Notes under the pieces: model-generated | Told to the model about the DNA's origin: nothing | The model's input: only the letters and a program-made list of their open reading frames with translations | The model's database searches: none | Shown here: piece by piece, positions 53,369 to 61,337 of the stretch | Numbering within the stretch: the stretch's first letter is position 1 | Layout: every line of letters begins with the position of its first letter | Assembly (NCBI GenBank): GCA_963813485.1 | Contig: CAWEZE010000013.1 | Span: 62,001 to 126,000 of the forward strand | Direction of reading: 5' to 3' | Source: DASQUK01 sp963813485 | GTDB lineage: Bacteria > Actinomycetota > Acidimicrobiia > Acidimicrobiales > VFJN01 | DNA length: 64,000 bases | Position numbers and translations under genes: made by a program

Positions 53369-55405
53369 TCAGAACGCGAGCAGCTCCCGCACGGCGGGTA
53401 ACAGCCGGCTGTCGGCCGACCAGACCGCCTCCAGGGTGGGCGCGAAGGGGATGGGGGTGTCGAGCCCGCCGACCCGGCGGACGGGCGCGTCCAGATCCAT
53501 GAACGCCTCGTCGGCGATCGTGGCGGCGATCTCCGCCCCCAGACCACCGGTCAACCCCGCCTCGTGCAGCACCAGTACCCGCGACGTTCGCCGCACGGAG
53601 TCGAGCACGATGTCGCGGTCCCAGGGGCGGAGCGAGCGCAGGTCGATCACCTCGACCTCGCCGGCACCCTCCGCCGCCAACACGTCGGCGGCGGCGACCG
53701 CCCAGTCGACCCCGGCGCCATAGGTCACGAGCGTGGCATCGGTGCCCGACCGTGCGATGCGGGCCGCGCCGATCGGCACCACATGATGCCCGGCCCGCAC
53801 CGGGCCCCGCACGCTGCGGTACAGCCGCTTGTGCTCGAGGACCAGCACCGGGTTGCCGTCGTCCAGCGCCGCCAGCAGCAGCCCCTTGGCGTCGTCGGCG
53901 GTGGCCGGCGCCACCACCTTCAGGCCGGGAACGTGGCAGAACCACGCCTCGACGTTCTGGGAGTGGAAGGGCCCGGCGCCGAGGCCGCCGCCCACCGGCA
54001 GGCGGACGACCAGGGGCACGCCGGCGTTCCAGCGGTAGCGCGTCGTGGCCACGTTGTTGACGAGCTGGTTGAACCCGCAGGTCACGAAGTCGCCGAACTG
54101 CATCTCCACGACCGGCCGGAACCCGGCGAGCGCCAGCCCGAGCGCGGCACCGATGGCGCCCGACTCGATGATCGGTGTGTTGCGCACCCGCTCGGCACCG
54201 AACTCGTCGACCAGGCCCTCCGTGGCCTTGAACACGCCGCCGTAGCCGGCGATGTCCTGGCCCAGCAGCACCACCCGGTCGTCCGCGTCCAGTGCCACCC
54301 GCAGGGCGTCGCGCACGGCGTCGACGTAGCGCATGTCGCCGGCTCCGGGGGCGTCGGGCGAATCTGACCGGGGCCCCGCGTCGGCCCGGCGGAGCGGGGC
54401 CGGGGCCGCGTACACCCGCCCCAGCTCGTCGTCCTCGGTCGTCGCCGGGGCGGGGGCCGCCAGGGCGGCGGACACGAGGTTCTCGACCTCGAACCGCAGC
54501 TCCTCGCGGAGCACGGCGCGCTCGGTCGCGGGCAGCAGGCCGCGCTCGTCGAGCCGGGTCTCGAACCGGTCGATCGGATCGCGCGCCACCCACGCGGCGA
54601 TCTCCGCCGCGGGCACGTAGTCGTTCCCCGACGCCTCCTCGTGGCCCCGCATGCGGAACGTCTTGCACTCGAGCAGCGTCGGACCCTTGCCGGCCCGTCC
54701 GCGCGCCGCCGCCCGCTCGCAAGCCCCCCGGACCGCCAGCACGTCGTTGCCGTCCACCAGCTCGCCGGGCATGCCGTAGCCGGCGGCACGGTCGATCAGG
54801 TCGACACAGGCGTATTGCTCGCTGACCGGTGTCGACAGGCCCCACTGGTTGTTCTCGATGACGAAGATGACCGGCAGCCTCCATACCGCGGCGAGGTTCA
54901 TGGCCTCGTGGACGTCGCCCTCGCTGCTGGCGCCGTCGCCCGTCAGCACGGCCGCCACCCGGTCCTCGGCCCGCAGGCGCGCGGCCAGGGCCAGCCCGGT
55001 GGCCACCGGGACCATGGCACCCAAGTGACTGATCATCCCGACCACGTGGTGGTCGAGGTCGCCGAAGTGGAACGTGCGATCGCGGCCACCCGTGAGCGGT
55101 CCCTGACGGCCCAGGAGCTGGCGGAACAGCACGTCCAGGTCGAAGCCCCGGCCGGTGAAGACGCCCAGGTTGCGGTGGGAGGGCAGGATCCAGTCGTCCT
55201 CGCGCAGCGCCGCCACGAGGCCCACCGACACGGCCTCCTGGCCGACGCCCGAGAACCACTTGCTGAGCTGCCCGCGTCGCAGCAGGGCCAGCATCTTGTC
55301 CTCGATGACCCGGGGGAGCAGGAGCGCGCGGTACAGGGCGCGCATCTGCTCGTCGGTCGGGTCCTCGGGAGCACGGCCCGTGGTGGGCGCGTCCAGTTCC
55401 GTCAC
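53369..55405 (-). CDS. Fused alpha-beta E1 of a branched-chain/2-oxo acid dehydrogenase
   Basis: 678 residues. Residues 20-330 are E1-alpha: VGQEAVSVGLVAALREDDW, GAMVPVATGLALAARLRAED, and the ThDP motif VAAVLTGDGASSEGDVHEAM with EAMNLAAVWRLPVIFVIENN. Residues 350-678 are E1-beta: VDAVRDALRVALDADDRVVL, PIIESGAIGAALGLALAGFR, and EVIDLRSLRPWDRDIVLDSV. The fusion decarboxylates a 2-oxo acid (2-oxoisovalerate or pyruvate/acetoin type) and loads lipoate on an E2 partner. No E2 or E3 gene is adjacent. The start is GTG at 55405, with GACACT seven bases before it. It is convergent with gabT. Confidence 0.9.
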   Translation of the reverse strand: MTELDAPTTGRAPEDPTDEQMRALYRALLLPRVIEDKMLALLRRGQLSKWFSGVGQEAVSVGLVAALREDDWILPSHRNLGVFTGRGFDLDVLFRQLLGRQGPLTGGRDRTFHFGDLDHHVVGMISHLGAMVPVATGLALAARLRAEDRVAAVLTGDGASSEGDVHEAMNLAAVWRLPVIFVIENNQWGLSTPVSEQYACVDLIDRAAGYGMPGELVDGNDVLAVRGACERAAARGRAGKGPTLLECKTFRMRGHEEASGNDYVPAAEIAAWVARDPIDRFETRLDERGLLPATERAVLREELRFEVENLVSAALAAPAPATTEDDELGRVYAAPAPLRRADAGPRSDSPDAPGAGDMRYVDAVRDALRVALDADDRVVLLGQDIAGYGGVFKATEGLVDEFGAERVRNTPIIESGAIGAALGLALAGFRPVVEMQFGDFVTCGFNQLVNNVATTRYRWNAGVPLVVRLPVGGGLGAGPFHSQNVEAWFCHVPGLKVVAPATADDAKGLLLAALDDGNPVLVLEHKRLYRSVRGPVRAGHHVVPIGAARIARSGTDATLVTYGAGVDWAVAAADVLAAEGAGEVEVIDLRSLRPWDRDIVLDSVRRTSRVLVLHEAGLTGGLGAEIAATIADEAFMDLDAPVRRVGGLDTPIPFAPTLEAVWSADSRLLPAVRELLAF

Positions 55406-55448
55406 GGCGACCAGTGTCGCACCCTCGGGCGGTCGATCACGTGGACGA

Positions 55449-56225
55449 TCAGCCGACCCAGCTGCCCCTGTCCTCGAGGACCGCCTTCAGCACGTCGGGC
55501 CGGTCGGTCATGATGCCGTCGACGCCGAGGTCGAGCAGCCGGTGCATCTCGGCGGCATCGTTGATCGTCCACACGTGCACCTGGAGGTCGCGGCGGTGGG
55601 CGGCGGCCACGAACCGGTCGGTCACGAGGGTCACCGGTCCGTGCCTCACCGGCACCTGCACGCATGCCGCCGAGAACCGCCGTCCGGGCACGCCCCGCGA
55701 GGCCAGCACCAGCCATCCGACCTGGCGTGGGCCCATGGAGGTGCAGATCCCGTCGCCGAGGGCCGACCGGACGCGGGCCAGGCGGTCATCCGAGAACGCC
55801 CCCACGCACACGCGGTCGATGCTGCCGGTGCGGCGGATGAGCTCGATGAGCGGGTCGACGGCCGCGTCGTGCTTGGGGTCGATGTTGACCCGGACGTCGG
55901 GCCAGGCGGTGAGGACGTCCTCGAGCAGCGGGATCTCGTGGCGGTCCCGTACCCGCGCCGCCCGCACCTCGGCCCACGGCAGGTCGCAGATGGCGCCCGT
56001 GCGGTCGGTCAGGCGGTCGAGGCTGTCATCGTGGAAGGCGACGAGCACGCCGTCGGCCGTGGCATGCGTGTCGGTCTCCAGGTAGCGGTAGCCGAGGGCG
56101 ACGGCGGCCTCGAACGACTCCATGGTGTTCTCGCCGGTGTTCTCGCCGGTGGCACCGTCGAAATGGGCGCCCTGGTGGGCGAAGGCCAAGGGGCCCGGCC
56201 AGTCGAGGAAGGGAAGGCGAGCCAT
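55449..56225 (-). CDS. Glycerophosphodiester phosphodiesterase
   Basis: 258 residues. TIM-barrel GDPD: AFAHQGAHFDGATG, TMESFEAAVALGYRYLETDT with the metal-binding glutamates, DGVLVAFHDDSLDRLTDRTG with the catalytic His, and the C-terminal VHVWTINDAAEMHRLLDLG. It cleaves glycerophosphodiesters to glycerol-3-phosphate and an alcohol. HQG stands in place of the usual HRG. A 12-bp tandem duplication gives GENTGENTMESF where one GENT/PENT is normal. There is no signal peptide, so it is cytoplasmic. It starts 43 bases past the start of E1 and is divergent from the dehydrogenase at 56255. Confidence 0.9.
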   Translation of the reverse strand: MARLPFLDWPGPLAFAHQGAHFDGATGENTGENTMESFEAAVALGYRYLETDTHATADGVLVAFHDDSLDRLTDRTGAICDLPWAEVRAARVRDRHEIPLLEDVLTAWPDVRVNIDPKHDAAVDPLIELIRRTGSIDRVCVGAFSDDRLARVRSALGDGICTSMGPRQVGWLVLASRGVPGRRFSAACVQVPVRHGPVTLVTDRFVAAAHRRDLQVHVWTINDAAEMHRLLDLGVDGIMTDRPDVLKAVLEDRGSWVG

Positions 56226-56240
56226 AGATGGCCGGGACGG

Positions 56241-56246
56241 TAGCGT
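56241..56246 (+). promoter_or_regulatory. -10 hexamer TAGCGT for a leaderless transcript
   Basis: TAGCGT ends eight bases before ATG 56255. The divergent GDPD start lies only 29 bases from that ATG, so the two promoters overlap. Confidence 0.5.
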
Positions 56247-56254
56247 CAAAATTC

Positions 56255-57685
56255 ATGAGCGAGCGTGAGCTGATCGCTGTTCCCATCGGTGACGAACGGG
56301 TGACCGCCGACGAGGAGATCGTGGTGGCATCGCCCTACGACGGCGCGGAGATCGGTCGGGTGCCCTCGTGCGGCGCCGCGCACGTCGACCGGGCCGTGGC
56401 GGCGGCGAAGGCTCGCCTCGCCGAGCCCCTGCCGGCCCACGAGCGGGCGGCGATCCTCGACCGGGCAGCCACACTGCTGGCCGAGCGGCAGGAGGACTTC
56501 GGCCGCACCATCGCCCAGGAAGCGGCCAAGCCCATCCGCACCGCCCGCATCGAGGCCGGTCGGGCGGTCGACACCTTCCGCTTCAGCGCCGTCGAGGCCC
56601 GCAGCCTCACGGGTGAGATGGTCCCCATCGACGCCAGCGTCCCCGGGACCGGAAAGCTCGCCTTCACGTTGCGGGTGCCGGTGGGGGTCGTCGGCGCCAT
56701 CAGCCCGTTCAACTTCCCCCTCAACCTCGTGAGCCACAAGGTGGCGCCCGCCATCGCCGCCGGCTGCCCCGTCGTGCTGAAGCCCGCCAGCCAGACGCCG
56801 CTGTCGGCGCTGGCGCTGGCGGGCATGCTGCTGGACGAGTGCGGACTCCCGCCGGGCTGGCTCAACGTCGTGACCGGGTCGGGCCGGGCCGTGGGCGACC
56901 CGTTGGTGACGCACGACGACGTGGCCCTGATCACCTTCACCGGCTCCCCCGAGGTGGGCTGGGGCATTCGGGAGCGGGCGCCCCGCAAGAAGGTCAACCT
57001 CGAGCTCGGCAACAACAGCCCGGTGATCATCGAGCCCGACGGCGACTGGCGCAGTGCGGCGGCCAAGCTCAAGATCGCCGGCTTCAGCCACGCCGGCCAG
57101 TCGTGCATCTCGGCGCAGCGGCTGCTCGTGCACCGCTCGATCCACGACGAGTTCGTCGCGGCGCTGTCCGACGAGGTGGCCACGCTGGTGGTGGGGCCGC
57201 CGCTCGACGAGGCCACCGACGTCTCGGCGTTGATCTCCTCCGGCGACACCGAGAGGGTCAAGGGTTGGATCGACGACGCCGTCGCCGCCGGGGCCAAGGT
57301 GGCCGTGGGTGGCGACGTGGGCGACGACGGTGTGCTCCGGCCCACGGTCCTCACCGAGGTGACACCGGACATGAAGGTGTGTGCCACCGAGGTGTTCGGC
57401 CCGGTGGTCGGCGTGGCGGCGTACGACGATCTCGACGAGGCACTCGCGCTCGCCAACGACACCCGCTACGGACTGCAGGCCGCGATATTCACCGCCCGGA
57501 TCGATGCCGCCCTGGCCGCTGCGCGCCGGCTCGACTTCGGCGGCGTGATGATCAACGAGGTGCCGACTTGGAGGGCCGACCAGCAGCCCTACGGGGGGGT
57601 GCGCGACAGCGGCAACACGCGTGAGGGCCCCCGCTACGCGGTCAGGGAGATGACCGAGCACCGCCTGGTCGTCATCCAAGGATGA
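56255..57685 (+). CDS. Aldehyde dehydrogenase family protein
   Basis: 476 residues. TLRVPVGVVGAISPFNFPLN, the FTGSPEVGWGIRERAPRKKV nucleotide region, the general base Glu in NLELGNNSPVI, the nucleophile Cys in GFSHAGQSCISAQRLLV, and EVFGPVVGVAAYDDLDEALA are complete. The NNS after LELG and SHAGQSC resemble the non-phosphorylating glyceraldehyde-3-phosphate/lactaldehyde dehydrogenase-like branch rather than SSADH, but the substrate is unknown. The start was set at 56255 by the TAGCGT hexamer; 56228 is an in-frame alternative. Its stop overlaps an ATG that leads only into the 33-bp repeat. Confidence 0.88.
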   Translation: MSERELIAVPIGDERVTADEEIVVASPYDGAEIGRVPSCGAAHVDRAVAAAKARLAEPLPAHERAAILDRAATLLAERQEDFGRTIAQEAAKPIRTARIEAGRAVDTFRFSAVEARSLTGEMVPIDASVPGTGKLAFTLRVPVGVVGAISPFNFPLNLVSHKVAPAIAAGCPVVLKPASQTPLSALALAGMLLDECGLPPGWLNVVTGSGRAVGDPLVTHDDVALITFTGSPEVGWGIRERAPRKKVNLELGNNSPVIIEPDGDWRSAAAKLKIAGFSHAGQSCISAQRLLVHRSIHDEFVAALSDEVATLVVGPPLDEATDVSALISSGDTERVKGWIDDAVAAGAKVAVGGDVGDDGVLRPTVLTEVTPDMKVCATEVFGPVVGVAAYDDLDEALALANDTRYGLQAAIFTARIDAALAAARRLDFGGVMINEVPTWRADQQPYGGVRDSGNTREGPRYAVREMTEHRLVVIQG

Positions 57686-57705
57686 CCGACGCCTCCGGGC
57701 CCCTT

Positions 57706-57738
57706 CGCTCACGGGTCCTGTCGCCTCCGGTGCGGGGC
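57706..57738. repeat. 33-bp repeat, copy B
   Basis: Identical to 20103-20135. The companion block ATCCTCAGCGCCACCC begins at 57775. Here the repeat lies between an ATGA start overlap at the end of the aldehyde dehydrogenase gene and the DUF2203 gene, as though it had been inserted near the 5' end of that gene. Confidence 0.8.
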
Positions 57739-57841
57739 CTACCGCCGCCGGTGCCGATAGGCACCGACGCGGCGATCCTCAGCGCCACCCAGCGAGGCGC
57801 AGCCTCGGCCTACGGCCGATCGAGGTGGCGGGCCCAGCCGG

Positions 57842-58204
57842 GTGTGGACGGTCGACGAGGCGAACGCCGCGCTGGGGTGGGTGAGCGATGTGGTGGCGCG
57901 GGCGCAGGCCCTCTGGGACGACTACCGGCGCAACACCGTCCGCCGGGCCCGGCTGGCCCGCCAGAACGGCCATGGGCTGGTACCAGCCGACACCGCCCCC
58001 ATCCAGTCGTGCATCGACGAGCTGGCGACGGCGGGGATCGTCCTGCGCGACATCGAGCGCGGCCTCATCGACTTCCCTGCCCGGGCGCCGAGCGGCCGGT
58101 GGTACTGGCTGTGCTGGCTGGCCGGCGAGGACGCGGTCGAGTGGTGGCACTGGCCCGAGGACGGGTTCGGCGGCCGCACCCGCCTGGACGACCCGCCCAA
58201 ATAG
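57842..58204 (+). CDS. DUF2203 family protein
   Basis: 120 residues with GTG start. WTVDEANAALGWVSDVVARA followed by QALWDD, then GIVLRDIERGLIDFPARAPS and RWYWLCWLAGEDAVEWWHWP, is the DUF2203 pattern, a short protein of helices and strands with conserved aromatics and a W-W-H-W segment near the end. The function is unknown. The natural N-terminus may be further upstream: PTADRGGGPSRVWTVDEANA is open in frame, but the 33-bp repeat separates it from the ATGA overlap with the previous gene. A strong hairpin follows the stop. Confidence 0.75.
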   Translation: MWTVDEANAALGWVSDVVARAQALWDDYRRNTVRRARLARQNGHGLVPADTAPIQSCIDELATAGIVLRDIERGLIDFPARAPSGRWYWLCWLAGEDAVEWWHWPEDGFGGRTRLDDPPK

Positions 58205-58235
58205 CCCGGATCGGCGGCGACCGGCAAAGCGTCCG

Positions 58236-58264
58236 TCGTTTCGCAACGTCTGGTTGCGAAACGA
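58236..58264. terminator. Bidirectional hairpin between convergent genes
   Basis: TCGTTTCGCAAC and GTTGCGAAACGA are perfect 12-bp arms around a 5-base loop (GTCTG). The hairpin lies in the 65-base gap between the plus-strand DUF2203 gene and the minus-strand acyl-CoA synthetase gene. There is no long T tract, as is usual in high-GC genomes. Confidence 0.7.
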
Positions 58265-58269
58265 AACCG

Positions 58270-59850
58270 TCAGATGATGCGGGTCTCGTGGCCCTTCCAG
58301 TACTCGTCCTTGAGCAGGCGCTTGTAGAGCTTCCCGGTGGGGTGGCGGGGCAGCTCGGCGCGGAAGTCCACCGTGCGTGGGCACTTCACGTCCGCGAGGT
58401 GCTCCCGGCAGTAGGCGACGAGCTCGCGCTCGAGCTCGGGACCGGCGTCGTCCATCGACAGCGGCTCCACCACCGCTTTGACCTCCTCGCCGAACTCCTC
58501 GTGGGGGATCCCGAACACGGCCACGTCCGCCACCTTGGGGTGCATGGCCAGGACGTTCTCGGCCTCCTGCGGGTACACGTTCACGCCGCCCGTGATGATC
58601 ATGTAGGCCTTGCGGTCGGTCAGGTACAGGAACCCGTCGTCGTCCAGGTAGCCCACGTCGCCCAGCGTGGTCCAGCCGTGGCCCCCCGGATCGTGGGCGG
58701 CCGCCGTCTTTTCGGGGTCGTTGTGGTAGGTGAACTGGGCGCCGCCGCCGAAGTAGATGGTGCCGGGCTCACCCGGGGGCGCCTCGTTGCCCTCCTCGTC
58801 GAGGATGTGCACCTCGCCGAGGAGCGACCGGCCCACCGTGCCCCGATGGGCCAGCCACTCCTCGCTGTTGCAGCAGACGAAGCCGTTGCCCTCGGTGCCG
58901 GCGTAGTACTCGTACAGGATCGGTCCCCACCACTCGATCATCTGCTCCTTGACGGCCACCGGACAGGGCGCAGCCGCGTGGACGGCGACCTGCAGCGACG
59001 ACTGGTCGTGCCGCTCGCGGACCTCCGCCGGCAGCTTGAGCATGCGGATGAACATGGTCGGCACCCACTGGCTGTGCGTCACCCGGTACTGCTCGATCAG
59101 CGCCAGGGCCTGGGCGGGGTCGAAGTGCTCCATGACGACGGCGGTGGCGCCGAGGCGGTGGACGGCCATCGTGAAGCGGAGCGGCGCCGAGTGGTACAGC
59201 GGGGCGGGGGAGAGGTAGACGGTGTCGGCGGTGCCGCCGTAGAGGCCCGCGAGCAACAGGTGGACGGCATCGGCGCTGCCGACGGGGGCGCCCGACAGCG
59301 GTGCCTCGATGCCCTTGGGACGCCCGGTCGTGCCCGACGAGTAGAGCATGTCACGCCCCTCGGTCCGCTCTTCGGGCAGCGGGGTGTCCGGTTGCGCGGC
59401 GATGGCCTCCTCGTAGGGCTCGTAGCCGTCGATCACGCCTCCCGCTCCCACGGCCGCTCGAGCCGGGCCGTCCATCATGAACGGCTTCACGCCGTCGGCC
59501 AGCACGGCCACCAGTTCGGCGGCCTGGTCGGCCTTGTGGGCGGAGGTCACGAAGGCTTGCGCGCCGCAGTCGTCGACGATGTAGGCCATCTCGTCGGTGG
59601 TCAGACGCGAGCTCATCGCCGTGTAGTAGAGGCCGGCGTAGTGCGCGCCCCAGGCGAGCGCGTGGAACCTCGGGTGGTTCTCGAGGCAGAACGCCACGTG
59701 GTCGCCGGGACGGAGGCCGAGGGAGCGGAACAGGTGCGATACCCGGTTGGCCTCGGCGTCGAGCTCGCGGTACGTGATGACCCGACCCGAGCCGGCCATG
59801 ACGGTGGCGGGCTTGTCGGGGGTGGTGTCTGCGAAGGCGCCGGGAAACAT
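58270..59850 (-). CDS. Acyl-CoA synthetase with a single in-frame repeat insertion
   Basis: 526 residues. AMP-forming synthetase: motif A3 DMLYSSGTTGRPKGIEAPLS, A5 YEYYAGTEGNGF, A7 WTTLGDVGYLDDDGFLYLTD, RKAYMIITGGVNVYPQEAEN, and the catalytic lysine in PRHPTGKLYKRLLKDEYW. It activates a carboxylic acid as its CoA ester. Residues GPARAAVGAGGVIDGYEP contain one copy of the decapeptide that is repeated three times in the synthetase at 38815-40540. The ATG at 59850 (MFPGAF) was chosen because TACCGT lies eight bases before it; an in-frame ATG exists at 59886. Confidence 0.9.
   Translation of the reverse strand: MFPGAFADTTPDKPATVMAGSGRVITYRELDAEANRVSHLFRSLGLRPGDHVAFCLENHPRFHALAWGAHYAGLYYTAMSSRLTTDEMAYIVDDCGAQAFVTSAHKADQAAELVAVLADGVKPFMMDGPARAAVGAGGVIDGYEPYEEAIAAQPDTPLPEERTEGRDMLYSSGTTGRPKGIEAPLSGAPVGSADAVHLLLAGLYGGTADTVYLSPAPLYHSAPLRFTMAVHRLGATAVVMEHFDPAQALALIEQYRVTHSQWVPTMFIRMLKLPAEVRERHDQSSLQVAVHAAAPCPVAVKEQMIEWWGPILYEYYAGTEGNGFVCCNSEEWLAHRGTVGRSLLGEVHILDEEGNEAPPGEPGTIYFGGGAQFTYHNDPEKTAAAHDPGGHGWTTLGDVGYLDDDGFLYLTDRKAYMIITGGVNVYPQEAENVLAMHPKVADVAVFGIPHEEFGEEVKAVVEPLSMDDAGPELERELVAYCREHLADVKCPRTVDFRAELPRHPTGKLYKRLLKDEYWKGHETRII
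59437..59466 (-). repeat. Single 30-bp ARAAVGAGG-coding repeat unit
   Basis: It shares CCTCCCGCTC, CCACGGCCGCTCG and the flanking GCCGGG with the array at 40357-40443. It lies in frame inside the second acyl-CoA synthetase gene. Confidence 0.8.
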
Positions 59851-59858
59851 GGCCCGGC

Positions 59859-59864
59859 ACGGTA
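59859..59864 (-). promoter_or_regulatory. -10 hexamer TACCGT for the second acyl-CoA synthetase
   Basis: On the minus strand TACCGT ends eight bases before ATG 59850. The divergent SirB1-like gene has its own TAGCCT (59917-59922) eight bases before its GTG at 59931. Confidence 0.5.
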
Positions 59865-59930
59865 GCTGCCTCGTGACTCGGGACACATCCGGGGCGGGAC
59901 TCGGCGCGGGCGCCGATAGCCTGAACCGAA

Positions 59931-60707
59931 GTGGACATCACCGACCGGTTCGCCGAACTGGTGCGCGGTCCGGAGGAGCGATGCCAGCTCGATCTGGGGG
60001 CCCTGCTGATTGCCGCCCATGCCCGGCGCGAGCTCGATGTCGATGACCAGCTCCAGCGACTAGACGAGCTGGCGGCGAGCTGCCCGGGATGCGACGTCGA
60101 AGCCCTCACCGCGCATCTGTGCGGGACCTTGGGTTTCCGGGGCGACACCGAGGACTACAGCAATCCGCGCAACTCGTTGCTCGACGTCGTGCTCGACCGG
60201 CGGATCGGGATCCCCATCTCGCTGTCAATCGTGGTGCTGGAGGTCGGCCGGCGGCTCGACATCCCCCTCCAGGGCGTCGGCATGCCCGGGCATTTCCTCG
60301 TCCGCGACGCCAAGGACGACGACGTGTTCGTGGACCCGTTCCACCGCGTGCAGCTCGACCGGGCGGGGTGCGAGACGCTGTTCGCCAAGCTCCACGGCCC
60401 CAAGGCCCGGTTCGAGCCCCGCTTCCTCGAGCCCGTCGCGCCGCGGGCGATCATGGCCCGCATGCTCACGAACCTGCAGCGCTCGTTCGTCGGTCGTGGC
60501 GACCGCGCCGGGGCGCTGTGGTCGCAGTGCCTGCGCGTGCTGGTACCGGGGACCACGGTCACCGACCGGCGCCAGTTGGCCGCGATGCTGGCCGCCAACG
60601 GCCGGTTCGACTCCGCCGCGCAGGAGCTCGACGCCATCGCCGAGGAGGGCCTCGGTGGCGTCCGCGACCGCATCGCGGCCACCGCGATGCGGGCCAAGCT
60701 CAACTGA
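59931..60707 (+). CDS. SirB1 family protein (transglutaminase-like with TPR-like end)
   Basis: 258 residues, GTG start. DYSNPRNSLLDVVLDRRIGI followed by PISLSIVVLEVGRRLDIPLQ and GVGMPGHFLVRDAKDDDVFV is the SirB1/transglutaminase-like core in which Cys is often replaced. Here the position is Ser in ISLS, so peptidase activity is unlikely, while the His of PGHFLV is kept. The last 80 residues (ALWSQCLRVLVPG, RRQLAAMLAANGRFDSAAQ) look like TPR helices. The molecular role is not known. It is supported by a TAGCCT hexamer eight bases before the start, and is convergent with the HIT gene across a repeat-filled gap. Confidence 0.85.
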   Translation: MDITDRFAELVRGPEERCQLDLGALLIAAHARRELDVDDQLQRLDELAASCPGCDVEALTAHLCGTLGFRGDTEDYSNPRNSLLDVVLDRRIGIPISLSIVVLEVGRRLDIPLQGVGMPGHFLVRDAKDDDVFVDPFHRVQLDRAGCETLFAKLHGPKARFEPRFLEPVAPRAIMARMLTNLQRSFVGRGDRAGALWSQCLRVLVPGTTVTDRRQLAAMLAANGRFDSAAQELDAIAEEGLGGVRDRIAATAMRAKLN

Positions 60708-60743
60708 GGGGCGGGCTGCAAACGGGTCCTGCGCCCGCCAGTC

Positions 60744-60841
60744 GGAGGCAATAGGGACCGCCACCACGCACTCGAGGCAATAGGGACCGGCCCCCGGACC
60801 TCGTTGCCTCGAGATTGGTTCGCCGGACCGTATTACCTCGG
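60744..60841. repeat. GAGGCAATAGG-type palindromic repeats, locus 2
   Basis: GGAGGCAATAGGGACCG (60744-60760), CTCGAGGCAATAGGGACCGG (60771-60790), an inverted copy with TTGCCTCGAG (60794-60813), and CGGACCGTATTACCTCGG (about 60824-60841, inverted) fill the gap between two convergent genes. The second and third pair into a 20-bp stem (16 of 20) with a 3-base loop. It probably also works as a transcription terminator. Related to 5723-5791. Confidence 0.75.
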
Positions 60842-60846
60842 GTGCC

Positions 60847-61290
60847 TCAGCGCGCCGGGGTGACGGCCGCGTCGACCCGATCTCCGTGGCCCAGGTCCCG
60901 CAGGACGTCCCGCAGGCGGTCGGCGGCGTCGTCCAACGCCGTGGGATCGGGATCGTGGTTCGCACGGCTGAACGACAGCTCGGCCTCGCTGTCGATGGGC
61001 ACCAGGTGCAGGTGGCAGTGCGGGACCTCGAGCCCGGCGATGATCATGCCGACGCGCCGGGGTGCGAACGCCTGCATCTGTGCCCGCCCGACCTCTCGCG
61101 CCACCCGCATCAGGTGCGCCGCCAACTCGGGGTCGAGGTCGATCCAGTGGTCGACCTCCTCGATGGGCACCACCAGGACGTGCCCGGGCGTGATCGGGGC
61201 GATGGTGAGGAAGACGACCGCCCGCTCGTCGCGCCATACGAACCGGCCCGGGATCTCCCCCTCGATGATCTTGGTGAACAGGGTCGCCAT
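60847..61290 (-). CDS. HIT family hydrolase
   Basis: 147 residues. The histidine triad is HCHLHLVP at about residues 98-105, and FTKIIEGEIPGRFVWRDERA with APITPGHVLVVPIEEVDHWI is the usual HIT N-terminal half. Such enzymes hydrolyse nucleoside phosphoramidates or dinucleotides such as Ap4A. ATG 61290 is favoured by TACTGT on the minus strand (61298-61303), seven bases before it; an earlier ATG at 61320 would add ten residues not seen in the family. It is divergent from the phosphatidyltransferase gene. Confidence 0.93.
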   Translation of the reverse strand: MATLFTKIIEGEIPGRFVWRDERAVVFLTIAPITPGHVLVVPIEEVDHWIDLDPELAAHLMRVAREVGRAQMQAFAPRRVGMIIAGLEVPHCHLHLVPIDSEAELSFSRANHDPDPTALDDAADRLRDVLRDLGHGDRVDAAVTPAR

Positions 61291-61337
61291 GGCCGGCACA
61301 GTAGGGCGCGACGCACGCACCTAGGCTTTCCGACCTA

